DNA of 64,000 nt. Origin: Nansenia antarctica (taxonomy: Eukaryota; Chordata; Actinopteri; Argentiniformes; Microstomatidae). Where the stretch lies: the NCBI GenBank assembly GCA_963989245.1, contig OZ022352.1, positions 20,296,972 to 20,360,971 of the forward strand. Direction: 5' to 3'. Below the pieces are notes generated by a model. That model did not search any database. It was not told the origin of the DNA and saw only the letters and a program-made list of their open reading frames with translations. The first letter of the stretch is position 1. Every line of letters begins with the position of its first letter. The position numbers and the translations under genes are program-made. Positions 29,484 through 39,700 of the stretch are shown here, piece after piece.

Positions 29484-29570
29484 TAGCTGTTAGGGGTGTA
29501 ACGGACCGCCCCCCACGGTTCGGCACGCATGTGTACCGCGGATCAATTGCAAAATGTAACCAAGTAATAA
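29484..29570. mobile_element. hAT left-end fragment (family of 32117)
   Basis: TTAGGGGTGTAACGGACCGC then ACGCATGTGTACCGCGGATC matches the left end of the element at 32117-33222. No right end was found, so it is a fragment inside the 28764-29973 element. Confidence 0.6.
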
Positions 29571-30361
29571 TATTACTTAATATTAGTTAATATCCCTTGT
29601 AAATCACAATGTAGAGTTGCCATGAAAAGATAGACGCGACAGTTGCGTGCTTTGTTTTACTCTAAAGCGCAATGATAGGTTGATAATGGGAAAAAAAATC
29701 TAGAACAACAAGGCTGCGTTCGTAAATTCACTCTGGAATCTGATCACTGAGTACACTGGTCTACTTGCACTGGTACCATTGCTTACTGTATGTAGTCGTC
29801 TTTGTAGTGGTTTGGGGGAATACTACAGTTTGTCATATGACTGTACAGCACAGTATATAAGACGAGTATATAAGGCAAGTATTTTTGTGCTGGTGAGTGT
29901 GGTCCGACCGATTGGGGTGGGCCTGTCTGGGCCAAAAATGCCAGGGCCTAATTTTTGTCCCAGTCCAGCCCTGCTGGCAAATGTACATTTCAGGATGTGT
30001 GGCTCACTAAAGACATTTACAAGCAATGGATTTTCGGGTGCGCCGTCACCATAATGTAGGGTGCCTGCCCACCCACTGGTAATAGAACGTGCGAAAACGG
30101 GCTTCTGCCAGGGTTGCTCGACTTAATCACCATTTAAAAATACATTTTGGGAAGATTTTGTCTTACATGTGTCAACATACATGTCCCATATGTATTATAG
30201 TTAATGTTTGTGTTGCTGCGCTCTGTGTAGAGCGCGTTATAGGTGATACAACCATCCAACCTATATTGTAGGCTAGTCTGCAAAGTTTTGCTACGTTTCC
30301 GTGCGTACTATGAAATCTAATCCTGCCGGCGCCACTGGATCCTACTATAAGAGCCATTTAT

Positions 30362-30670
30362 GAACAGCACACACACATCTGGCAGAGGTACTGAAGGAGG
30401 TAGTGTCAGAATGGAAGTTGGAGAGGCCAGGAAGCACAATTCCAGACACAACAGATAATGCTAGAAATATTGTCAATGAAATCAGTGAAGCTGGACTGGG
30501 CCCCCAAATTGGATGTTTGCACACAAAATAAATTTAGCAGCACAAAAAGCAACAGGAATCAACCAGGTGTCCAGGGTGCTAGGCGGTCATAAATGTTGTG
30601 TCTTTCTTCCACCATAGCACAACAGCTGCACATATTGCAGAGAAAATACAATGAATATCAATACAAGCTG
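30362..30670 (+). pseudogene. hAT (ZBED-type) transposase fragment
   Basis: Broken plus-strand reading VLKEVVSEWKLERPGSTI, TDNARNIVNE, GLGPQIGC and INLAAQKATGINQVSRVLG matches the central region of ZBED1-like hAT transposases; TDNARN carries a conserved catalytic-domain Asp. Frame breaks and missing ends make it a remnant. Confidence 0.7.
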
Positions 30671-30962
30671 GCATGTCCTAATTGAATGAATTGATTTAAT
30701 TGAATTGAATTGAATGGTCTTTATTGTCATTGATATAGTACAGGTACCAAACAACGACATTTGGGAGGGGGGGCTCCCCTGGTGCTAGGAGAAAAAAAAA
30801 CTAAAAACAAGAAGGGAAAAGAGCTGGTTTACATAAATAAAGGCTATGTACACTATCCACTATACTATACTATACAAATAAAACACTGTGCTGTACTCTA
30901 TGCTATGCTATACCTATTCTAACATTTCCTATCTCTGAACCTTATGTACCCGAGGGTTGTCA

Positions 30963-31574
30963 TATTGCACCACGTGAGAACAGCACAGAAGATCACCGGC
31001 GCCCCCCTCCCCTCTCTGGAAGAGCTGTACAACACACGCTGTCTCAGGAAGGCCTCCAAGATCTCCAGGGACCCGACCCACCCTGGGTACGTACACTTTA
31101 CCAGGCTGCCCTCGAAAAGGCGGTTCAGGACCCTGGCCGCTTAGACAAACAGACTGAAGAACAGCTTCTACCACAGAGCCGTCCAGGCCCTGAACACAGC
31201 AAAGACCTAAGTTCTGGGCCCTGGACAGTCTGGACGGATTGTATGGCAGCTGCTGGACTGAAAAAATCAGGTGTAGTGCTGAGGCACAAACATGTACATT
31301 TCAAGCCTGCAAACTGTGACACTTTAAATAACGTGAAACAATACTATTGTGCAATATGACAACCCTAGTCGTCTATCTGTACAGTATAGTACAGTGGATT
31401 GTGTACATAGCCTTTATTTATGTAAACCAGCTCCTTCCCTTCTTGTGAATTTTTTTTTAAAGTTTTTTTTTTTTTTTTTCCCTAACACCAGGGGAGCCAC
31501 CCCTCCTAAATTTCGTTGTTTGGTACCTGTACTGTAGCAATGACAATAAAGTCCATTCATTCATTCATTCACAT
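30963..31574 (+). mobile_element. Second L2-like LINE copy, 5'-truncated, opposite strand
   Basis: Starts within the end of ORF2 (open at 30944-31144, KITGAPLPSLEELYNTRCLR), then the 3' untranslated region and (ATTC)n tail. It is inserted tail-to-tail in the 3' end of the minus-strand LINE of the same family. Left and right flanks join to reproduce the family's uninterrupted 3' sequence. Confidence 0.85.
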
Positions 31575-32205
31575 AGTGTTATTGCACATTCATTTAAAGT
31601 GTCGCAGTTTGCCGGTTTGAAATGTACACAGTTGTGTTTCAGTATTACACTTGATTTCAATCTAGTAGCTGCCATCAATTTGTCTAGATTGTCCAGGGCC
31701 TAGAACCTAGGTCTTTGCTGTGTTCAGGGCCTGAATGGCCCTGGGGTAGAAGCTGAGCTTCAGTCTGTTTGTCCTTGCGAACATGGTCCTGAACCGCCTG
31801 TTCGAGGGCAGCCGAGCAAAGTGTTCGTACCCAGGGTGGGATGGGTCTCTGGAGATCTTGGAGGCCTTCCTGAGGCAGCGTGTGTTGTACAGCTCTTCCA
31901 GAGAGGGGAGGGGGGCGCCGGTGATCTTCTGGGCCGATCTCACGACTCTCTGTAGCGCATTCCTCTCTGCGGCTGTGCAGCTGGAGAACCAGATGCAGAT
32001 GCAGTAGGTGAGGATGCTCTCCACTGCGCAGCGGTAGAAGGCCACCAGCATCTCCTGTCCGATGTGGTCTTTCCTGAGGACTCTCAGGAAGAAGAGCCGC
32101 TGTTGTGCCTTCTTGATAGGGGTGTAACGGATCACGGATAATTCGTGATCCGTTCGGATCGCCCTCCACGGTTCGGAACGCATGTGTACCGCGGATCAAT
32201 AGCAA

Positions 32206-32324
32206 AACCGTTTTTTTTTTTTTTTTTTTTTTTTTTTCTAACACCAGGGGAGCCACCCCTCCTAAATTTCGTTGTTTGGTACCTGTACTGTAGCAATGAC
32301 AATAAAGACCATTCATTCATTCAA
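32206..32324 (+). mobile_element. LINE tail nested inside the hAT element
   Basis: A poly-T stretch, then TCTAACACCAGGGGAGCC and CAATGACAATAAAGACCATTC with a (CATT)n end: the last 120 bases of the same L2-like family. Comparison with the related end at 29484-29570 (GCAAAATGTAACC uninterrupted) shows that it was inserted after GCAAA. This makes three nested layers. Confidence 0.85.
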
Positions 32325-32692
32325 ATGTAACCGGTAGAAAAACAATCATGTGCGCTTTATTCTCACTCTCTGCATGCGTACTGAGTTGACAACAACATTC
32401 ATTCACTCATCTCTGTCCCACTTATATCACGTCATATCACCCGCTAAGCAGCCTGGGTGATTGTGTAAACACACAAAAAAAGTACTCTGTTACGTACTCA
32501 CTCCACGTGAAGCTGGGAATCCACAGCAACAAGTATCATGGCGAGTGCTACGTTGGCGAACTGGAAAGGCCTCCCTCCCTCGTCATTGAAATCACATGTA
32601 TGGGAGCACTTTGGCTTCCCTGTTACTTATAATAATGATGGAAGGAGGGAGGTCGATAAGAAAGTTACGGTGTGTACCCTCACGTTGCCATG

Positions 32693-32842
32693 ATGGCAAG
32701 ACGCTACCTGGCTGTGCCGGCTACTTCAGTTCCTAGCGAGAGGGTGTTCTCCACAGCAGGAGACATAGTGACTGACAGGTCTGCCCTCTCCCCAGACAAT
32801 GTGGACATCCTCATCTTTTTGAAAATGAATATGAAGTTATAA
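32693..32842 (+). pseudogene. hAT transposase C-terminal dimerisation segment
   Basis: Open for about 49 codons to TAA, with ATSVPSERVFSTAGDIVTD and LSPDNVDILIFLKMN. This is the classic hAT C-terminal dimerisation motif (as in ZBED proteins). The catalytic part has been lost, so the element was mobilised in trans or is dead. Confidence 0.85.
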
Positions 32843-35800
32843 GCTTGAGGCTGCTTTGCTTTATTTACTTTTTTTTCTTACCATGTTTAAAGGATTTCAC
32901 TTTATTATTTAGGTAAAGTTAGGTTTCACTTGGCAACCAGATTGCAGCAGTGATGTTATATATATGTGTTGTTATATATATATGTTGTTATATATAGATG
33001 TTATATATATATATATATGTGATATATATATCAGTTTTGACATCTTGAATGTTGTTTTTTTGTTTCACACATTAAAAGTGGTGTTTTTACAGAATTCAAG
33101 GAAAATGTTGTTTTTATAAAAATAAAAAAATGTTTTGTGTTGATCCGAAAAATGATCCGATCCGTGACTCAAAATCCGTGACACGATCCGATCCGTGAGT
33201 TAGGTGATCCGTTACACCCCTACTTCTTGATGATGGCTGCTGTGTTGTTCTTCCAGGACAGGTCATCCTGTATGTGCACCCCCAGGAATCGGAGGGTTGA
33301 GACTCTCTCCACGCTCCCCCCATCGACGAGCAGGGGCTGGACCTCAGATTTTTTCCTCCTGAAGTCCACGATGATTTCCTGGGTCTTTGACTGGTTCAGC
33401 AGCAGGTTGTTAACCTTGCACAGCTTGCTCAGCTGCTCTACCTCATCCCTGTACGCCGCCTCGTCCCCCCCCCGAGATGCAGCCCACCACGGTGGTGTCG
33501 TCTGCAAACTTTACGATGGAGTTGCTGGGGTGGACGGGGGTGAAGTCGTAGGTGTAGAGGTTGTAGAGGATGGGGCTTAGCACGCAGCCCTGGGGGGACC
33601 CAGTGCTGAGGCTGAGGGCTGTGGAGGTGTGGGGGCCCACCCGCACCCTCGGGGGGCGGTCGGTCAGGAAGTCCTTGATCCACGCACATATAGCGTGTGA
33701 TAGACCCAGGTCTAGTAGTTTGGTCACTAGCCTGTCTGGAAGGATGGTGTTGAAGGCGGAGCTGAAGTCCACGAAGAGCAGTCTCGCGTAGCTGTTTCCC
33801 CTCTCCAGGTGGGATAGAGTGGCGTGGAGAGTCGTCGCTATGGCGTCCTCTGTGGACCTGTGGGCTCTGTAGGCGAACTGGTATGGATCCAGGTTGGGCG
33901 GGAGGCGTGTGAGTATGTGGGCCCGGACTAGTTTCTCGAAGCACTTCATGATGATTGGTGTGAGTGCCACCGGGCGGTAGTCGTTTAGGCAGCTCACCGT
34001 GCTTTTCTTCGGGACTGGGATGATAGTTGAGGTTTTCAGGCAGGGTGGGACGGTGGCCTGGGACAGGGACTGGTTAAAGATGTTGGTGAAAACCCCGGCC
34101 AGCTGGTCGGCGCAGTCTCTCAGCACCCGTCCCAGGACGCCATCCGGGCCCGAGGCTTTCCTGGGGTCCACCGCCTTCAGTACGCGTCTCACCTCATGCT
34201 CTGTGAGGGTGAGGCTGCTGAGAGCTGGAGAGAGTGGTGTTTGTGTTGCGGTTACCTCCGTTCGCCCCTCGTCGAACCGGGCGTAGAAGGTGTTCAGCTT
34301 TCCCGCCAGCAGGGGGTCGTCCTCTGCGGCTGTGAGCCTGTTGGCTCTGAAGTTTGTCATCTGCTGAACCCCCTGCCACATCCGCCTGGAGTCGTTGCTC
34401 AGGAGGCATTCCTCAATCTTCTCTCTGTGCTCTGCCTTGGCCGCTTTGATGCCGCGCTTTAGGTTGGCCCTGGTGGAGCTGTACAGCGGTGTGCTCTTCC
34501 CTGCGAAGAAGGCGTTGTCCCTCTCGTTGATCAGTTTTTGGACCTTCCCAGTCATCCATGGCTTCGTGTTGGGGTAGACCCGGACCCGTTTGTCCACGGT
34601 GACTGAGTTGGTGCAGTTCACTATGTGGTTCAGAACCGACGACGTGTACTGTTCCAGGTCCTCATGCTCATATTCCTGCCATAGGGTGTCATTTAGGCAG
34701 ATCTGCAGTGGAGCGGACCCTTCTGGCCAGGTTCTGACAGTCTTAGTGGTGATGGGAGCACTTTTCCCCATTGTAGTGTATGCAGGAATCAGGAGGATTG
34801 ACACATGGTCAGACATGCCTAGATGAGCTAGCGGACTAGCCTTGTAAGCACGTTTGATGTTGGTGTATACCTTATCCAGTGTTTTTTCTCCTCTCGTTGC
34901 ACATTTCACATGCTGATAGAACTTGGGTAGTACTGCCTTCAGGTCGACATGATTAAAGTCCCCCGCTATGATGTGAATAGCCTGTGGATCAGTGCTTTGT
35001 TGGCTACTGATGACTTCATATAGTCGCGCCAATGCTACTCTGCTGTCTGCGCTAGGCGCTATATACACACATGTAATTAGCACCGCGTTAAACTCCCTAG
35101 GGAGGTATGTGGGTCGGCATTTAACAGTCAAGTATTCCAGGTCTGGGGAGCAGTGGCTACTTACAGTTTTCGTGTTTAAGCACCAGCTGTCCTTCGTAGA
35201 TATAATGAGGCCGCCTCCGCGGGTCTTCTCACTAAGCAGCGTTCGGTCAGCGCGGTGCAGCGTTCGTCCCTCCAAGCTAACAGTACCGTCCACAATGTTG
35301 TCATTTAGCCAGGTTTCGGTCAGAATAATCACACAGCTATCCCCTACGATGTTGTTTTTGGCCACCTGTAGTCTCAGTTCATCCATCTTGTTCGTCAGGG
35401 ATCTGACGTTAGAGAGGAAAATGCTTGGCAAAGCTGGTTTGTTTGGGCTGCGTCTCAATCTTGCTAGCAGGCCTCACCGGCGGCCTCGCCGTTTCCTACG
35501 GTCTCGCCGCCGGCGTTTCCGCCTCAGGGAGGGGACTGTGAACCAGGGCTCTCCCGGTAGCCTTGCGATGTCCTTGTCAATCCTGTATTGCTCCAGGAAA
35601 TCCACCGTAACTATCTTGTCGTTTTGCGTGCCGACTTCTAATAAGTCGAGCCTGCTGTAGGTACTATATACACAACTGTTCCCTATAAGTACTACAAAAA
35701 AAAAGTGAACATACAAATGTAATTAAAAACACAATGAAACACCAGTGTGGTAGCCCCCCGAGCTGCAGCGTCTAAGCGCGCGGCCATCTTGGACTTACTT

Positions 35801-36028
35801 ATATTACTAGCCCAAGCTTCCATAAGAGGGTCAAAGATACCTGCATGCATCTGATCTGGATGAAGTTGCTGTCCTCTATGCACAGTTGATGGAGGGATCA
35901 GTGTCTGCAGAGAAGGCTTGCAATGCTGATGTGATACTCAGAATAAAGGAACAACTCAAAAGCAAAAGTGAATACTTAAAATCCTGTAGCAGGACAGCTG
36001 CCCTCTGGTTGCAGTACATGGATATGGT

Positions 36029-37283
36029 CAGTGGCGTAGCGGACGGGCCCGCAAGCGACGCACCGCGGGGGGGCCCCAGCCACTAGGGGGCCCCCTAACA
36101 TTGGATCCAAACTTTTTTTTTTTTTTTTATAATTTAAAAAAATATAAAACAAAGAAAATAAGTGGCCCTTCATTGTGTCAACCTTAATTTTAATATATAG
36201 GCCTATATTTAAAAATATATACATAGTTAGCCGTATCCAATAGCAACATGACTTTGAAGTCACACGTAGGCAGCGAGACACAAGGAAAATGAGCAAGTGA
36301 AAATACAATACAAAGTACAATAAGCATTCTTTAGGTGGTGGTAGATTCTCTATTCGGACATTATAGCCGCTATATGTGGGACTGTCGGTCCGATATTGTA
36401 AAAAAATAAAATAAACAAATTATGTTTACGGAAGTACATGTCTCAAGTATTATCTCGGCGGTTAGTCGAGTGAAAGAAAAACAACATACAGATGATAATT
36501 CACACAATATAATACCACGAAAGCGTACAGCACTAAACAATAACATTTATTTGGGCAGCATCATACTCAAACTCAGGCAGAAGGGCAGGGTCCGGCCAGG
36601 TTCACAGTCACAGACTGTCAGTGCATCATACAGGTACATAATTCAGCATGGTTAGGCTATATATAGCCGTTTCTTTTTCTATTCTACTATTCTATTCTAC
36701 TTCTGCTGTCTGCGTCTCCCTGGGTGTTCCTAGACCAGATGGCAAACATTAAAGAAATGCCACAATATACCAGGACTTAAGAAACGAGATGTCCAACAAA
36801 GGATTTGACTAACCCTGGCCAATTTTACGCAACAAGTAGACTCTGATGCAGCGGAGACAGGGTTGCCAGATGGGCTGGTTTTTGGTGGATTTAGAAGTTT
36901 TTAGATTGGTTAGGTTGGAAATTCTCAATCCCATCTGGCAACCCTTAGCGGAGAGTCTACAGCTTGTATGTTTACAGATATCGCGCTGCTGTGCACACCA
37001 CACTTTGTTAAAAGAAATAAAGCTTGTACTTTTCTACTTATAATACATGCTACTGATGTAATCTACCATTTGGTTTTAGCTATTGCTCTCACTTGTTTGT
37101 AGCTTTTGCTAAGTCAAGCATTTAGAATGTAGAGTGCATATTGCGAAATTTCGCAACGTCAATAACGCATCGGCTTCTAAAAAACGCACGTTTTTTTTTT
37201 TTTTTTTTTTTTTTTACTCCGTTGCGAAAGGGCCCCCACCGCCACCTTGCGGGGGGGCCCCGGGATTTTGCGCTACGCCACTG
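36029..37283. mobile_element. hAT element with exact 8-bp duplication
   Basis: Ends CAGTGGCGTAGCG and CGCTACGCCACTG, flanked by GATATGGT on both sides (36021-36028 and 37284-37291). GGGGGCCCC-rich subterminal sequence lies near both ends. No transposase was seen, so it is non-autonomous. A smaller MITE is nested at 36858-36946. Confidence 0.92.
36858..36946. mobile_element. hAT-like MITE, copy 2
   Basis: Same family as 22164-22255: CAGGGTTGCCAGATGGGC at the left and CATCTGGCAACCCTT at the right, with exact 8-bp duplication AGCGGAGA at 36850-36857 and 36947-36954. The exact duplication fixes the element ends and assigns it to hAT. Confidence 0.85.
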
Positions 37284-37389
37284 GATATGGTGGACATACT
37301 TCGCAAGTTTCTGAGAGCTGAACGTACTGGCAATTGGGCACTGCACCTTGAGGCAATATCAGAAATGCTTCCTTTCATGGCAGCATCAT

Positions 37390-37470
37390 TTTTTGGTATT
37401 TAGCAGACACCTTATTCCAAAGCGACTTACAATCAATACATTTGACTAAGCAAATGAATCATCAATCCAC
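37390..37470. repeat. Fish SINE/LINE tail remnant
   Basis: 'TTTAGCAGACACCTTATTCC' followed by 'AAAGCGACTTACAAT' is a variant of a tail widespread in teleost repeats. The rest of the element is not recognisable. Confidence 0.5.
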
Positions 37471-38275
37471 CAGTGACCAGTCGTAGCAGGAAGAATAATC
37501 CAGCTCAGGTTGTTGTTTTTTATTTATATATCTGGAGAAACAGAGAAACAGTACAACGGGGTCAATAGAAGTTTTTAGGGGACACAGTAGAGGGGAAAAG
37601 CGGGTGTCTTCAGGAGACGCAGTTCTGGGGTGCAGTAGATGTCTCAGGAGGAGCAGTCTCAGGGTATGACTTCTCAGGGTATGATTCTCTGAAAGATGCA
37701 TGCCTTGTATAATTGTAACGGCGAAGATTGTATCGTTTTTCAACAACTACCGTTTCAGTGCAGATGAGGCATAGCCTACAGGTTTTGCTTTACTAAATGT
37801 TGGCCAGATGAATGCGTACTTGTCAGTCCATTCCTCATTAAAACTGCGGTTTTCCACGTGAATTTTACGCTTCAGGTTGTCTGAGAGTGACATTTTGCAT
37901 GATTGATAACTGAAAATGATTACAATGTGTAATAACAAAGTGAAGCCAAAATATCTTGATCGCCCCCTGGTGGCTGGCTGCAGTATAGGTGTCAGGAGTC
38001 TGTTAACACTGATAATAAGCCATTAATAACATACATTTGGAAAGAAAGTTAAAATATTAAACAATAATATGCTAATTATGCCTAAATAAAATAAATAAAT
38101 ATAAGTCCGGCCCCCTACAGTTATACATGCCATCTGTAGGCTAGTAGTAATATGTCCATAATATTTGTTTTTTGTTTTGTTTTTGTTCTAGATGGCGTGC
38201 CGCGGTAGCAGCGTGAGACACGGTTGAGACGCGCGCCTGACGCTGCTGGGGTTGACGCGTGCGTGCAGCGCAGTA

Positions 38276-38289
38276 GTTTCCATGGAGAC
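38276..38289. promoter_or_regulatory. X-box-like motif upstream of cfap45
   Basis: GTTTCCATGGAGAC in a CpG-rich patch (38200-38290) about 330 bp before the first recognised cfap45 exon. It is an imperfect match to the RFX X-box GTTNCCATGGNAAC. RFX factors drive many ciliary genes, and CFAP45 is an axonemal protein, which supports but does not prove the call. Confidence 0.45.
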
Positions 38290-38564
38290 GCAACAACAAC
38301 AAAACACCTTCGTGCAAACGTCCCACAGCCTACAATGATACAGGCGAAGGAACTGGTACCTGCTTCATACACCGGACTGCTGTTTCATAATACTATCTCG
38401 TATTATAATAATGGTGTTCTGTTGATCTTCTGTTCAATGTTTTAATTATTATGTCATGTTGGTTGGCGAGAGAGAACAATTTGAAAGACCATGGTAGCTA
38501 ACGTTTTGAATCGTGGGACACACTTCTCTGACATTCGTTGCATCATTAGTAGCTAAGTGGAGGT

Positions 38565-39622
38565 TTGTACATGACTCATGTCCTGTCTCATGTCCTGTCT
38601 CGCCTCCAGACACGGAGTGCCTCTGGCTCTTCATCTAAACGAGGCTTGGGCAGCTCCCATCCACGCCGCTATCGCACCCATGCCCTCACCTCCCATGTGG
38701 ATGAAAGTCTCTTTGGAACCCCAAAACAGGTGAGCCACAGGTCAGGTGGGTCATGGGAGGTTAATAGCAGAGTATGAATGAATGAATGAATGGACTTTAT
38801 TGTCATTGCTACAGTACAGGTACCAAACAACGAAATTTAGGAGGGGTGGCTCCCCTGGTGTTAGGAAAGGAAAAAAAAAAAAAAACTTTTAGAAAAAGAA
38901 TAAAATCACAAGAAGGTAAGGAGCTGGTTTACATAAATAAAGGCTATGTACACAATCCACTGTACTATACTGCACAGATAGTCAACTAGGGTTGTCATAT
39001 TGCACAATAGTATTTTTTCACGTTATTTAAAGTGTCACAGTTTGCAGGCTTGAAATGTACATGTTTGTGCCTCAGCACTACACCTCAAAGTAGGTGAGTA
39101 TCAGAGAGATATGGTGGAAATTTATGTTGGATTTTTTTTCCCACCCAAGCTGTCAACCTGTGATGTGAAAGACTCTGAGAGAAGGGGCTGCTCATTACCC
39201 AGGGTCCAGCCCTGCTCTGCTACAAGTCAGAAGGCTCAGAAACCAGAGACAGTTCGCATTATTACCATGGACCTCATCCGTGACCTGAAGCAAGTATCCA
39301 GTTACTAACATGCACTGCAATTATCTGATGAACATTAAGAAAAGCCTATCCTAAAGTATTTGACTTGGCAAAAGCAGCATTGTAGCAGTAAACATGTACA
39401 ACGACTTTACCAGTGGTCAAATACAAATTCGGAACAAATTTACTGTCATTTTGCCAGGATCTCAAGTAAGGATCCACCTGGTCTGTCCATAATCTTCCGG
39501 CCGACTGAGTTTAAGCGTATTGCATTAGCATCTCAAGTTCCAACCAAGGAAGAGAGGGACGCCATGTTGGGAGCCCAGAAGAAGGAAAGGGAAGACGCCA
39601 TGGTGAGGAATGTTGCTCTGTG

Positions 39623-39700
<78 letters not shown>

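Larger units (their letters stand above)
28764..29973. mobile_element. hAT element with perfect 8-bp target duplication
   Basis: Inverted ends CAGGGCTGGACTGG and CCAGTCCAGCCCTG are flanked by CTGGCAAA on both sides (28756-28763 and 29974-29981), the 8-bp duplication of hAT elements. Inside, near 29150, is a coding remnant (MERKSTLKRKGGWEKQKE) like the N-terminus of hAT transposases with a zinc finger, followed by a Gln-rich and acidic stretch around 29252-29480. The frame is broken. A fragment of another hAT family begins at 29484, and a TTAGGG run sits at 29346. Confidence 0.85.
32117..33222 (+). mobile_element. hAT element inserted in the LINE
   Basis: TAGGGGTGTAACGGATCA at the left and TGATCCGTTACACCCCTA at the right, flanked by CTTCTTGA on both sides (32109-32116 and 33223-33230), an exact 8-bp hAT duplication. 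Only the end of the transposase remains. An L2-like tail is nested inside at 32206-32324. The (TATATA)n near 32960-33030 is microsatellite. Confidence 0.92.
31707..35716 (-). pseudogene. LINE ORF2: endonuclease and reverse transcriptase (disrupted)
   Basis: Read from 35716 downwards: a basic N-terminal stretch, then an AP-type endonuclease (FLSNVRSLTNKMDELR, LTETWLND, GGGLIIS, AGDFNH, SDH), a linker, and reverse transcriptase (PRKASGPDGV, FVDFSSAFNTI, GSPQGCVLSP, FADDTTVV with the FADD catalytic pair). The C-terminal part lies at 33223-33507 and, beyond the hAT, 31707-32108 (YCICIWFSSCTAAERNALQR, ITGAPLPSLEELYNTR). Lesions: an in-frame TGA near 35474, a length change in the C-run at 33465-33473 that shifts the frame after FADDTTVVGCISGG, and the hAT insertion. 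The layout and motifs are those of the L2/CR1 group common in fish. Confidence 0.88.
30682..35860 (-). mobile_element. L2/CR1-like LINE, interrupted by two later insertions
   Basis: The 5' end is near 35.85 kb and the 3' untranslated end with tail is near 30.68 kb. Matching the intact tail at 28316-28640 shows that 30682-30962 and 31575 onwards were once continuous. The plus-strand LINE copy at 30963-31574 and the hAT at 32117-33222 are insertions. Removing them leaves one element of roughly 3.5 kb carrying ORF2 (separate entry). Confidence 0.85.
35862..37400 (+). pseudogene. Unnamed coding fragment split by a hAT insertion
   Basis: Two open pieces, 35862-36028 (AQLMEGSVSAEKACNAD, LKSCSRTAALWLQYMDM) and 37284-37400 (VDILRKFLRAERTGNWALH, EAISEMLPFMAAS), become one continuous frame when the hAT at 36029-37283 and one copy of its 8-bp duplication are left out. 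I have seen similar sequence (LLWLQYMEMV..LR.FIRAERTGNW) in unnamed fish proteins that look element-derived. Function unknown. Both ends are truncated, by the LINE at the left and by repeats at the right. Confidence 0.55.

Noticed and set aside
33227..35660. Plus-strand open frames over the LINE
   Set aside because: Shadows of the minus-strand endonuclease/reverse transcriptase coding region; no motifs on the plus strand.
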